Shown: positions 52,301-62,200 of the stretch, piece after piece
How the letters are laid out: each line of letters begins with the position of its first letter
Position numbering within the stretch: position 1 is the first letter of the stretch
Assembly: GCA_020809705.1 (NCBI GenBank)
Contig: CP085831.1
Span: 5,615,357-5,679,356 of the forward strand
Direction: 5' to 3'
From: Calonectria ilicicola
Taxonomy: Eukaryota > Ascomycota > Sordariomycetes > Hypocreales > Nectriaceae
Length of the DNA stretch: 64,000 bases
Notes under the pieces: generated by a model
Told to the model about the DNA's origin: nothing
The model's input: only the letters and a program-made list of their open reading frames with translations
Database searches by the model: none
Translations under genes and position numbers: made by a program

Positions 52301-54163
52301 CTCAGAGACGTTTCGTCTACAACTGCCTCCTCCCAAGATATCCGTCTCATCGCGCCATCCCTCCGCCCCAAGGCCACTGAGAGTATCCAACGCATCCGCG
52401 ACCGTCTTACCCAGCAGCTCCCTTCCTACATGATTCCATCCACTTGGATCGTCGTGCAGAGCATGCCAACCATGATATCTGGAAAGCTCAACCTTCCTGG
52501 CGTGCAATCCTGGGTCCAGAATATCAACGACGAGACGTATCAGGAAATTCATGCAGCAGAGGCAGTCAGTGAGCTAGACTCGAGCGACAAGGTCGCCATA
52601 CAAGTCAGTCGTAAACTGAGCTCACTTCTTGCCAATGCCCCTGGTGGCACGGGCAATCCAGAAGACTTTGTGGGCAAGGATATTGTGCCGATGCAGTGCG
52701 GCCTGGACTCTATCACAGCTATTGCACTCTCGACATGGTTGCGCAAGACTTTTGGTGTGACTATTTCGCTCGCTACCTTGTTGTCTCTTGAGACAAGCAT
52801 TCGGACACTTGCCACGCTCATCAGGGAAGAGAAGGCCAAATCTGATCCCTCGAGCCTGTCCAAGGTCAAGTCTGCCACAGCATCAGAACCCACAACAAAA
52901 GCGGCCATCGACCCGCACGCGGAATTCAAACACTTTGACCAGGCCTTATCCCAGCTACCTGTATCACAAATCTCAGATCACGACTTGGCTCAAAACCCAT
53001 CCAACTTCCTTGTCACAGGTGCCACTGGATTCCTCGGCAGCCAAATCGTCAGACAACTGCTCCTCCGGCCTGAAGTCAAGAGAGTATTCTGTCTCGTTCG
53101 CGCAGAAGACGACACCCAGGCCCAAGAGCGAATGATGGAAGTCGCCCGCAAGGGAAAATGGTGGCAACGCGACCTATCCGACCGTATCGAAGCATGGAGC
53201 GGCGACCTTGGCAAACCGCACCTAGGACTCGATGACACACGCTGGGCCTCTATAGTCGGCGGTGCCATTGACGCCATCATACACAACGGCGCTGTGGTCC
53301 ACTGGCATCTCAGCTATCGTGACCTCAAGGATGCCAATGTAGGCAGCACGTTTGACCTCCTCTCAGCTTTGTCAAAGGCCCCATCGCCTCCGCGCTTCGT
53401 CTATGTGACTGGCGGGTATTTCTCCGATGGTCAGAAAACAGATGATGAGATCTTGGACCTGTTGCAAAATAGCGATGGGTACTCGCAGACCAAGGCCCTC
53501 TCCGAAATTCTCGTACGCTCCCACGGGCAGCGACTACGTCGCCGTTCGGCAAAATTCCCTACGCCCGTCGTCATCCAACCAGGCCTCATCATAGGTGACG
53601 CAGACCATGGCGTGTCCAACCTTGATGATTTCCTGTGGCGAGTTGTAGCTTCTGCTGTTCGTGTTGGTGGCTATAATGTCGACGAGTGCAATGACCCCAA
53701 TGCCTGGCTGCTCGTCGCTGGCAGTGATCAGATTGCCATGTCGGCCGTGGATGCTTGTATGCTACCAGTCTCTGCCTCGGCAACAATCCCGCCATCTGTC
53801 CGTTTCGTTGATGGCGTCCCTGTGAAGGAGCTCTGGAGGCTACTTATTGATGAATTCCACTTTCCCCTCCGCCCCATGTCTGGCCCAGAATGGCTCCAGG
53901 CTGTTGAGGACAATATGGATAGCCAGGGTCCCAGTCATCCGCTCTTCCCCGTCTTTGAGTTTCTTCAGTTGAAACAAGGAAGTATCGGCACGCCCAAGAC
54001 CATGGATGGGACCCCTATATTCCCCCAGGATGAAACTTTGCAGCGTCTCAGGCGCAGTCTCGAGTACCTCAACAAGATTGGGTTCTTTGCTTCATCAGGT
54101 CCAGACGCTAAACCTGCCTTCCGTCGCACTGGCTTAAGATTGGCCAAAACAACTTTCTTTTAG
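19305..54163 (+). CDS. Seven-module NRPS with terminal reductase, NRPS5-like octapeptide synthetase
   Basis: Exons are 19305-22553, 22601-36460, 36512-45898, 45970-50673 and 50738-54163, joined in frame by four phase-0 introns of 47, 51, 71 and 64 nt. The product is about 11,541 residues. Domain order: N-terminal tail, degenerate A, C-A-T-degenerate E, then C-A-T-E five times, then C-A-T-R; each module is listed separately. The first C has no cis loading T domain, so a starter must come from the separate A-T protein. Chain release uses an NADPH-dependent thioester reductase, not a thioesterase, so the product should be linear with a C-terminal aldehyde or alcohol. The architecture equals, from memory, F. 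graminearum NRPS5 (fusaoctaxin A, an octapeptide aiding cell-to-cell invasion of wheat). The start chosen is ATG 19305; an in-frame ATG at 19338 has A at -3 and is also possible. I saw no premature stop in any exon. Confidence 0.93.
20001..21230 (+). other. NRPS domain: degenerate N-terminal adenylation domain, no T domain
   Basis: The adenylation fold is recognisable (LTYAELDGV, LAVLKAGGAFAPL, GGCVCTPSEQERL) but its working motifs are gone. The ATP loop SGSTGxPKG is replaced by YTSDGVEAET near 20470. The YGPTE motif reads AYGSAAALG near 20860. YRTGDL is YFLTEHIV near 21145. The A8 and A10 motifs, with the catalytic Lys, are absent, and no thiolation domain follows. It cannot be expected to activate an amino acid. 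Its sequence resembles the stand-alone A-T protein at 11465-13988, suggesting an ancestral loading module that decayed. It might still serve as a docking surface; that is speculation. Confidence 0.85.
21411..25960 (+). other. NRPS module 2: C-A-T-E(inactive)
   Basis: Counting the separate A-T protein as module 1, this is module 2. The C domain has SHAVIDG at 21858-21878 and spans intron 22554-22600. The A domain has YTSGSTGQPKG, GYGPTEA, YRTGDL and a Lys in ACKTDRR; my by-eye code is DVGMVGGIYK. T has LGGDS near 24544-24558. The E-like domain (about 24700-25960) has lost the HHxxxD motif: the aligned segment at 25082-25118 reads SAPYITLDLPSW, with no His. The other E motifs (TEGHGR, LFNYxGQ) are replaced by HVADNRQ and VRYSNTS. 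Residue 2 should therefore stay L. In fusaoctaxin A this position is L-Ala, as I recall. Confidence 0.85.
25980..30620 (+). other. NRPS module 3: C-A-T-E
   Basis: C (SPVQQGMLLSQ, NHAIVDG) is followed by an intact A domain (FTSGSTGKPKG, AYGPTET, YKTGDL, SGKIDRR) with by-eye code DAGLIGAVFK. T has LGGDS near 29092-29104. The E domain keeps AHHLVVDMVSW (29675-29707), TEGHGRE and LFNYHGQYQQ, so it should epimerise residue 3. The partner C domain above follows an inactive E domain, so it should accept an L-configured donor. Substrate identity is not assigned from the code. Confidence 0.85.
30680..35290 (+). other. NRPS module 4: C-A-T-E
   Basis: C shows SPMQQGILLSQ and SHALVDG. A shows FTSGSTGQPKG, AYGPAET, YRSGDI and NGKMDRR, by-eye code DLGLAAAICK. 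T has LGGDS near 33770-33785. E has AHHLVVDLVSW (near 34330), TEGHGR and LFNYIGQYQQ and looks active. The module is closely similar to module 6 throughout, including YGPAETTI, VRRRDNQVKVRGQR and the PKTGACQGRL segment. In fusaoctaxin A the matching positions are both Ser, as I recall, although the by-eye codes of modules 4 and 6 differ at several places. Confidence 0.85.
35340..40010 (+). other. NRPS module 5: C-A-T-E
   Basis: C has SPLQQGILVSQ and SHALIDG and is split by intron 36461-36511 right after DPSE. A has FTSGSTGQPKG, AYGPTECC, YRTGDM and SGKLETRR (Lys kept), by-eye code DALLAGAAIK, with a SEGKGN insertion also found in module 7. T has LGGDS near 38480. E keeps AHHLVVDMVSW (39047-39073), EGHGRG and LFNYFGQYQQ. 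Its E domain is very close to that of module 3. Residue 5 is predicted to be D. Confidence 0.85.
40060..44710 (+). other. NRPS module 6: C-A-T-E
   Basis: C has SPIQQGILLSQ and SHALVDG. A has FTSGSTGRPKG, GYGPAET, YRSGDI and NGKMDRR, by-eye code DVGLVGGIWK. T has LGGDS near 43190. E has AHHLVVDLVSW (near 43744), TESHGR (Gly to Ser relative to TEGHGR) and LFNYLGQYQQ; it is probably active. It appears to be the tandem-duplicate partner of module 4. Confidence 0.85.
44760..49490 (+). other. NRPS module 7: C-A-T-E
   Basis: C has SPLQQGILLSQ and SHALIDG and is split by intron 45899-45969 at the same place as in module 5. A has FTSGSTGQPKG, AYGPTEC, YRTGDL and SGKLETRR, by-eye code DATLAGAVMK, with the SEGKGN insertion. 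T is MGGDS instead of LGGDS. E is the most diverged of the apparently active ones (AHHLIIDLVSW near 48547, TETHGRD, LFNYLGRFQQ) but keeps the catalytic His pair. Residue 7 is predicted to be D. Confidence 0.85.
49540..54163 (+). other. NRPS module 8: C-A-T-R, reductive release
   Basis: C has SPMQRGILLSQ and a variant active-site motif SHALIDAA (Gly to Ala after the Asp), and is split by intron 50674-50737. A has FTSGTTGKPKG, AYGPSEC, YATGDL and a Lys in SGKLNLPG, with by-eye code DAILLGAVMK. T reads CGLDSITA, so GGDS is GLDS, but the Ser is present. No E domain follows. The C-terminal reductase (about 52960-54163) has the NADPH loop VTGATGFLGSQ near 53013-53045 and the SDR Tyr-Lys pair YSQTK at 53480-53494. 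It should release the thioester as an aldehyde, or by a second reduction as an alcohol (leucinol-type end in fusaoctaxin A). Confidence 0.9.
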
Positions 54164-54832
54164 TTGCCTGGCCTAGGCTTGTAGCTATTTATTTTAAATA
54201 TTCTAGTTGTGTAGTTTGAATATTAAATTATCTTTTAAAAAAATATATTTCTAGTCATAATTTACCATACCCTAAAGTGTGTGGCAGCAATGTCAGGCAG
54301 CCTCATAAATCGACTCTTGACTATGCTTCACGTTTAGCATTCATAAAAAAGAAAATGCATTATCATGTAGTTATATTAATAGACAGGCTTAAGTACTACT
54401 CAGGTAAAAAACAATAATTTAAAGCAAGGCATCAATATATTATAGAGAGAAGTTAACAGTTAGGATAGTAATTTTAACCTATAATTCTAAATGAGGTTAG
54501 TTTTCTTAACTGGTAGGCCTTTATTTGTATATGAATGGAAAGAAGAGAGTAACCTGCTAAAAAGAGAGAACTAAACTATAACAGTTTATGTCTGTGGGTA
54601 TAGCAGGGAATAACATTTCTTTATGGTTTAGAGGATAAAGAAGTAAGAGTTATTGTTATTTATTAGAAGATAGGATTTTATTATAGTGGCTATTAGGGGA
54701 TATTAGTAAATAGGATTAGGTATATTAGTAAAAGTAATAAAAGAAAAATATTATATTTAATAATAAGTTAATTAGTTAAAGTAATTAATTAAAGGTAATT
54801 AAGTTATATTAAGAGTTAAATTAAGCTTTAAT
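54164..54832. other. AT-rich spacer downstream of the NRPS
   Basis: This gap of about 670 bp starts with the likely 3' untranslated region of the NRPS (AT-rich TATTTATTTTAAATATTC just after the stop) and grades into AT-rich DNA with TpA excess. No gene, tRNA or clear repeat boundary is seen until the telomere-like motif at 54833. Confidence 0.6.
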
Positions 54833-54853
54833 GGTTAGGGTTTAAGGGTTAGG
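54833..54853 (+). repeat. Telomere-like repeat at retroelement junction 1
   Basis: The segment is a degenerate (TTAGGG)n patch: GGTTAGGG, TTTAAGGG, TTAGG. It lies directly before the 3' end of retroelement copy 1. Comparable patches precede copy 2 (58700-58717) and copy 3 (63516-63532). The plus strand is the G-rich strand here. Confidence 0.6.
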
Positions 54854-57800
54854 TATATTTAACTATCTATAGCTAATAGTGCTTGGTTGCTTTTTAATAG
54901 GAAAGATATTTCTAGGTTTCTAGATCTTATAGGGGAGTATTAAGGTAAGAGTTCTTAGATAGGAAAATAGGAAAATAGGAAAATAGGAAAATAGGAGTTA
55001 GAAGGTAGAGTAAAGAGTAAAAGAGAGAATAAAGAGAGAGTAAAATAAAGAGTAAAATAAAAAGTAAAATAGAGAGTAAAATAAAGAATAAAAAAGAATA
55101 AAAAGAGGGTAAATAGGAGAGTAAAATAAAGAGTAAAATAAAGAGTAAAATAGAGAGCAAAATAGAGAGTAAAATAGAGAGTGAAATAGAGGTTAGTTTT
55201 GGTTGAAAAGGCTAGCCCTTAGCCCTTTAGGAATAAGAATCGGGTTTTTTGTAGGGCTAATAGCTATAGAGCTAGCTGCCTAGGCTCTAAACTTACTAAG
55301 CGTAAGGCCAATAGAGGTATCAAGCTGGCTAGCTGCTATTTTCCCTATTACTTCCTGAAGCTTTTTATAGCTTTTAGCTATTTCTAGCTCCATTAGGCCC
55401 CCAGTAGAGAAGATTAGAGGTTAGAAGAAGGGGTCTAGGGCTTTATATTTCCTTAGTTTATTCTTAGCTATAGTAGTTAGAATCTCTTAGGTATCTCTTT
55501 TTTGGCTATTAATAGCTACAACTTGTAGATTATAGTAATAATAGTTAGAGCCCTTAAGAATAGAGAAATCTGCCTTTAGGTTAAGGCTAAGGTTAATAAA
55601 AAGCTCTATTTTAACCTCTAGAGTAAGGTTGCTTTCTAGAGCTTTCTTAAAGGCCTGATTAATCTGGTTATGGCGTTGGATCTACTTCTTTATAATTATT
55701 TTATAGATATCTTTATGATTTATATCTGCTATTTCCCTGTAGTGATTATAGGGGCTTCTAGGGGTCTTAGAGGGCAATAGTAGCCTATTTCTAAGGCATT
55801 TAGTAACTTCTTAGTCTACTAAAATATAGGTTTTTTAAGTAAGCAAGATCTAAAGCCACTTTCTGCTTAGATAGCTAGCGTTCTTTAGGCAGGTTTTCTT
55901 ATAGTTGGGGGCTAGGGTTTTCTCTAGCTATTCCACTTTATAGAAAGTATCTAATTCTAGGACTTCTTGGGCTATAGGAGGTGGGGCTATATAAGGCTAG
56001 GTTGAAAAGGGGTCCTCTAAGGAGCTTTTAGAAAAGAAAGGGATGATCTTTTCAATTATTAGGTAACTGGCTTCCTTAGCTACTTAGTATAAGCCCTTTG
56101 CTATATCCTGGTGAATAGGAATACCTAGGCCCCCTCTTCTAGCAGGAATAGCTATTAAATGAGGGTTTAGGGTAGGCAAAGGGTCTTATTTTTTCCTTTA
56201 GGCTAGTTTTTAGATAGATTTCTCTATAACTAAGTCAATTTCCTGCCATTGCTTTTCTAGGCCCTCTGGGGCTAGCTGCCTTAGAAGGTGCCTTAAAAGG
56301 AGATAAATACTGCCTTTTAGTAGGAGAAGGGCGTTTTGCTTAGATAGGCTATCTAGCTCCTAGATTGTTTTTTGAAGAAGGAGGGATTTCCTATTTAGGA
56401 AGTTTTTCCTGGCTTCTAGAGGTCCTATAAAAGTTCCTAGAATAGCTAGGCCTTCCTTTTTTAAGATTGTTATAATTATTTTCTTGCTTTTCTAATGATT
56501 TAGCTTTAAAGGAGAATTTTTAAAGATCTTTTTAGCTGTTTCTAGGGCTTTCCCTACCTCTTCCTTACTAAGGATAAATATATCATCCAAATAGGCAACT
56601 AGAGTAGCTAAAGGAAGCTTTTCTAGAAGGAGCTTTAAGGTAGGTCTTATAGCTAGGGAAAACAGCAAGAGGCCAAGAGGGTCACCTTATCTAATCCCTT
56701 AGGCTAAGATTAGATAGTGGCCTTGGCCTAGAACTAGTAAAGAGAGGTTATTATAAGCCTATTTTATAGCCCTATATAGAGTGGGGGTGAATTTTGAGAT
56801 AGAGACTACTATACACTTTCTATCTATATCATTAAATATATTAATAGCATCTAGAGATATAATAGAGATATATTTCCCTCTATTTAGGCCACTTATAGCC
56901 TCTTTTATAATAAAAATAACTAATTCTACCCCTCCAGGAGATTAGACTCTTAGCTAATTAAAAAGTAGCATTTTATTTAAGAAATAAATTATAAAAATAG
57001 CCTTTATAGCTAGCCTATAAACTATATCTCCTATAGCTATAGATCTAATCCCTCCACCTTCCTTTTCTAAGCCTATTAGTCTAAAGGCGTATAGAAGGTT
57101 AGGTCCAGGGGCTATGCCTAGTCTGATCATATTGGTTAGGAGGGTTAAGAAGGCTGTGACCTCCTGGCTTCTAGTAGCTAGGCTTAGGAGGGGCCTAGTC
57201 CAGCCCAAGAGGCCAGGGGCCTTTTCCTTGTGGATAGTCTTGAGGGCTTTGATTAGGGTTTCTTAGTTGATTGATTGGTTGGTTATTGGATTTGCTCCTT
57301 TAAAGGGGTCCTTAGGGCCTATAGGATGTTTATCCCTAAGAAGGTCCCTTGTTTCCTTATTTTTAGGGGCTAGAGGTGCTGAGTTATATATAGCTCTAGC
57401 AGCCCTTCCAATAAAGTCTCTTTCTAGTCACTTGGTAGCTTGCTGGATTGGGCTAGGTTGGTTGGAGCCTTGGGGTTATTAGTCTAGGCTAGCTGGAATA
57501 GGAGGTTCTGGGTAGGTAGCAAGGAAAGCCTTTAGGGTAGGTATAAGAGATCCTTCCTTATAGGCTAGGCCTAGGACCCTAGGAAGGCATAGGAAATCTA
57601 ATAGGGCCTTTTCGCTAGGCTTCCTTAGAAAGTCCTTAGCTATTCTTTCAGCTGCTTATGTGAATTATATAGTATGCCTTGTATGGAGCCTTTTTTCTGG
57701 TATTTTAATACTAGAATAAGCTAATAGTTACTAGATGGCCTTATCTGCTAGCAGGGGGGTGAGAGCTTTATTGTGTTGTTCCTCTAGGGTAGGTGGGTGG

Positions 57801-58699
57801 AATTAGGTAGTAATAGCTGCTGCTAGGGGTAGGGAAGGTGACCGGTACCTTATATTATAACTAGGGTTGTAATTAGGGTTAGGGTTATCCACTCTGCCTA
57901 GATCCTGGATGGAGGCTAGGCTTGAGGTTGAAGAGATAGAAATAGCCCTTTTCCTAACTAGGTCTAGGGTAGGTGAGGGAGGGGGCTGGGAGGCTGGCCT
58001 AGCCGGGCTAGAGGCATTAGAGGGCACAGGTGAGTAGAATCTAATCCTGCCTCTAGGGGGCTCGGCTGAGGGGCTCCTAGCAGTGCGTTTCCTAGCGAGT
58101 GTAGGGTAGATTAGGTAGGTAGAAGAGGGAGGAATTTCTAGTTGGAAAAGCTAGGCCCTAGGCCTACTAGACCGGGCTATAGCCAGGGGTACTAAGGAAG
58201 GTGGCGGCTGTTGGTCTAGGGTAGGTTGGGTAGCTAGCCTAGCTGGGGTTAAGATTGAGGATAACCTAGGTATTCTATAGACCTTGGATTAATGTATTTT
58301 AATTCCATGGGCCCCTTTGCAAGCTGTAAAACAAGTAGGGCAGGGAACTAGGTCTAAGGGGCCTAGCTGTTGGTCTGAGAAGCGGTCTTGGGGGTGTTTT
58401 TTCCTAATATGTTCTAGAATATCAGTATACCTGCCCCCACAAGAGGGGCAGTCTATTTTAAGGTGCTCTAAGGTAGGTAGGGATTCCCTGGAAAACTAGA
58501 GGAAAACCTAGGAAAAAACATAAGGAAAGAAAATCCTTAAAAATAAGGTTAAAAAGGGTCTTAGAAAAGGTTCTAAAATAGGAAAAGAAGATGTTAGAAA
58601 TAAGCTTAAAAATAAGGTTAAAAAGGGTCTTAGAAAAGGTCCTAAAAATAGGAAAAGAAGGTCTTAGAAAGTGGAATGGAAAAAGGATAAGGAATGGAT
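54854..58699 (-). mobile_element. Non-LTR retroelement copy 1, RIP-damaged, 5'-truncated
   Basis: Read on the minus strand, the copy carries in order two CCHH zinc fingers (CPSC...H...H and CPTC...H...H, 58452-58300), a proline-rich linker, a reverse transcriptase with YLDD (near 56580-56595), and a C-terminal region. Many TAG/TAA stops break the frame. The C-terminal CCHC motif that is intact in copy 2 is damaged here by CA to TA changes. At its 5' end the copy stops about 58699, inside sequence that copy 2 extends, consistent with truncated target-primed reverse transcription. Four units of GGAAAATA lie at 54962-54993. It is not capable of encoding a working protein as it stands. Confidence 0.8.
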
Positions 58700-58717
58700 A
58701 AGGGTTTAAGGGTTAGG
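58700..58717 (+). repeat. Telomere-like repeat at junction 2
   Basis: AAGGGTTTAAGGGTTAGG lies between the truncated 5' end of copy 1 and the 3' end of copy 2. The miniature LTR element inserted right at its edge, using GGTAT as the target. Confidence 0.6.
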
Positions 58718-58720
58718 TAT

Positions 58721-59215
58721 TGTTACGACCTGTGCAACCGGGCGCACGAGACCCTATTTAATAGCTGTTATCCGTACCTGTAATTGCAAGCATTGCGATT
58801 ATTGACTTATCTTTTGGCCTGACGGGCTAATTGACGTAATGGGAAGTACGGATCCTTACACGATAATCGCATACTGTGGGTCATGAGTTCGATTCCAGGG
58901 TCACACGCTTTGACAAGGAATTCAACGCCGGCTCAAACTAGGCCCCGCTGTGGCTAGTTGGGGTAAGGCAGCTATGTGTGGCGCAAGATGATAAGGCTTG
59001 GTTATCCTTATCAGCGCAGTGAACCAATGAGAGGCAATAGGGCCTGAGGGCATGCCCATTGGAGGGGAGACATCGTGTTACGACCTGTGCAACCGGGCGC
59101 ACGAGACCCTATTTAATAGCTGTTATCCGTACCTGTAATTGCAAGCATTGCGATTATTGACTTATCTTTTGGCCTGACGGGCTAATTGACGTAATGGGAA
59201 GTACGGATCCTTACA
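58721..59215 (+). mobile_element. TRIM-like miniature LTR element with identical LTRs
   Basis: Two 140-bp direct repeats, 58721-58860 and 59076-59215, begin TGTTACGACCTG and end GATCCTTACA and look identical base for base. They flank only 215 bp of interior with no coding capacity. The target duplication GGTAT sits at 58716-58720 and 59216-59220. A purine tract, GGAGGGGAGA (59061-59070), lies just before the second LTR, as a polypurine tract should in the plus direction. The interior has tRNA-like words: GAGTTCGATTCC (box B or T-arm pattern) near 58884 and TGGCTAGTTGGGG (box A pattern) near 58952, in reversed order. LTR identity and the absence of RIP changes point to a recent insertion. Confidence 0.85.
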
Positions 59216-59217
59216 GG

Positions 59218-62200
59218 TATATTTAACTATCTATAGCTAATAGTGCTTGGTTGCTTTTTAATAGGAAAGATATTTCTAGGTTTCTAGGTCTTATAGGGGA
59301 GTATTAAGGTAAGAGTTTTTAGATAAGAAAATAAAAAAATAGAAAGATAGGAAAATAGGAAAATAGGAATTAGAGGGTAAAATAAAAAGTAAAAGAGAGA
59401 ATAAAAAGAGAGTAAAGGAAAGAGTAAAAAAGAGAATAAAAAGAGGGTAAAGGAGAGAGTAAAATAGATATTAGAGAATAAAGTAGAGAGTAAAAGAGAG
59501 AATAAAGAAAGAGTATAGGAGAGAATAAAATAGAGAGTAAAATAAAGAGTGAAATAGAGAGTAAAATAAAGATTAGTTTTGGTTAAAAAGGCTAGCTCTT
59601 AGCCCTTTAGAAATAAGAATCAGGTTCTTAATAGGGCTAATAGCTATAGAGCTAGTTACTTAGGCTTTAAACTTACTAAGTGTAAGGCCAATAAAGGTAT
59701 TAAACTAGTTAGCTGCTATTTTCCTTATTACTTCCTAGAGCTTTCTATAGCTTTTAGCTATTTCTAGCTCCATTAAGCCCCTAGTAAAGAAGATTAGGGG
59801 TTAGAAGAAGGGGTCTAAGGCTTTATATTTCCTTAGTTTATCCTTAGCTGCAGTAGCTAGGATCTCTTGGATATCCCTTTCTTGGCTGTTAATAGCTACA
59901 ACTTGTAGGTTATAGTAATAGCGATTAGAGCCCTTGAGAATAGAGAAGTCTGCCTTTAGGTTAAGGCTAGGGTTAATAAGGGGCTCTATTTCAACCTCTA
60001 AGGTAGGGTTGCTTTTTAGGGCTTTCTTGAGGGCTTGATTGATCTAGTTATAGCGTTGGATCTACCTTTTAGTAGCTGCCTTGCAAATATCTTCATGATT
60101 TATATCTGCTATTTCCCCACAGTGGTTGCAAGGGCTTCCAGGGGTCTTAGAGGGCAATAGTAGCCTATTTCTAAGGTATTTAGTAACTTCTTAGTTTACT
60201 AAAATATAGGTTTTTTGAGTAGGTAAGACTTGAAGCTACTTTTTACTTAGATAGCTAGCATTTTCTAGGCAAGTTTTTTTATAGCTAGGGGCTAGGGTTT
60301 TCCCTAGCTGTTCCACTCTATAGGAAGTATCCAATTCTAGGACTTCTTGGGCTGTAGGAGGCGGGGCTGTATAAGGTTAGGTTAAAAAGGGGTCCTCTAA
60401 GGAGCCTTTAGAGAAGAAAGGGATGATCTTTTCAATTGTTGGGTAACTGGCTTCCTTAGCTGCTTGGTATAAGCCCTTTGCTATATCCTGGTGAATAGGA
60501 ATACCTAGGCCTCCTCTTCTAGTAGGGATAGCTATTAGATAGAGGTTTAAGGTAGGCAAAGGGTCTTGTTTTTTCCTTTAGGCTAGTTTTTGGATAGATT
60601 TCTCTATGGCTAGGTCGATTTCCTGCTATTGTTTTTCTAGGCCCTCTGGGGCTAGCTATTTTAGAAGGTGCCTTAAAAGGAGATGAATACTGCCTTTTAG
60701 TAGGAGAAGGGCGTTTTGCTTAGATAGGCCATCTAGCTCCTAGATTGTTTTTTGAAGAAGAAGGGATTTCCTATTTAGGAAGTTTTTCCTAGCTTCTAGG
60801 GGTCCTATAAAGGTTCCTAGAGTAGCTAGGCCTTCCTTTCTTAAGGTTATTATAGTTGTTTCCTTACTTTTCTGGTGGTTTAGCTTAAGGGGAGAGTTTT
60901 TAAAGACCTTTTTAGCTGTTTCTAAGGCTTTTCCTAGCTTTTCCTTACTAAGGATAAATATATCGTCCAAATAGGCAACTAGAGTAGCTATAGAAAGCTT
61001 TTCTAGAAGGAGCTTTAAGGTAGGTCTTATAGCTAGGGAAAATAGCAAGGGGCCAAGGGGGTCACCTTGTCTAACCCCTTAGGCTAAGACTAGGTAATGG
61101 CCTTGGCCTAGGACTAGTAAGGAGGGGTTATTATAAGCCCATTTTACAGCCCTATATAGGGTGGGGGTGAATTTTGAGGTAAAGGCTGCTATACACTTTC
61201 TATCCATATTATTAAATGCATTAGAGGTATCTAGAGATATGATGGAGGTATATTTCCCTTTATTTAGGCCGCTTATAGCCTCTTCCATAATAAAAATAGC
61301 TGGTTCTACCTCTCCAGGAGATTGGACTCCTAGCTGATTAGGAAGCAGCATTTTATTTGAAAAGTGAGTCATAAGAATAGCCTTTATAGCTAGCCTATAG
61401 ACTATATCTCCCACAGCTATAGATCTAACCCCTCCACCTTCCTTTTCTAGGCCTATTAGTCTAGAGGCACATAGAAGGTTAGGTCCAAAGGCTATTCCTA
61501 GTCTGATCATATTGGTTAGGAGGGTTAGAAAGACTATGACCTCCTGGCTTCTAGTAGCTAGGCTAAGGAGGGGCCTAGTCTATCCAGAGAGGCCGGGGGC
61601 CTTTTCCTTGTAAATAGTCTTAAGGGCTTTGATAAGGGTTTCCTGGTTGATTGGTTGGTTGGTTACTGGATTTGCTCCTTTAAAGGGGTCCTTAGGGCCT
61701 ATAGGGTGTTTATTCTTAAGGAGGTCCTTTGTTTCCTTATTTTTAGGGGCTAGAGGTGCTGAGTCGTATATAGCTCTAGCAGCCCTTTTAATAAAGCCTC
61801 TTTCTAGTCACTTGGTCGCTTGCTGGATTAGGCTAGGTTGGTTGGAGCCTTGGGGTTGGTGGTCTTGGCTGGGTGGGATAGGAGGTTCTAGGTAGGTAGC
61901 AGGGAAAGCCTTTAGGGTAGGTATAAGAGATCCTTCCTTGTAGGCTAGGCCTAGGACCCTAGGAAGGCATAGGAAATCTAATAGGGCCTTTTCAGTAGGC
62001 TTCCTTAGAAAATCCTTAGCTATTCTTTTAGCTGCTTATGTGAATTGTATAGTATGCCTTGCATGGAGCCTTTTTTCTGGTATTTTAATATTAGAATAGG
62101 CTAGTAGCTGCTAGATGGCCTTATCTACTAGCAGGGGGGTAAGAGCTTCATTATATTATTCCTCCAAAGTAGGTGGGTAGAATTAGGCAGTAATAGCTGT

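Noticed and set aside
19305..54163. Many open frames of 60-200 codons antisense to or out of frame with the NRPS
   Set aside because: They overlap strongly conserved NRPS domains, have no family motifs, and are expected in GC-balanced coding DNA.
54927..55160. Leu/Phe/Ser-rich frame over the first microsatellite region
   Set aside because: It results from AGAGTAAAATA-type simple repeats in the retroelement 3' end.
58861..59075. A complete functional tRNA gene
   Set aside because: Box B and box A patterns are in the wrong order and I could not form a full cloverleaf with paired acceptor stems.
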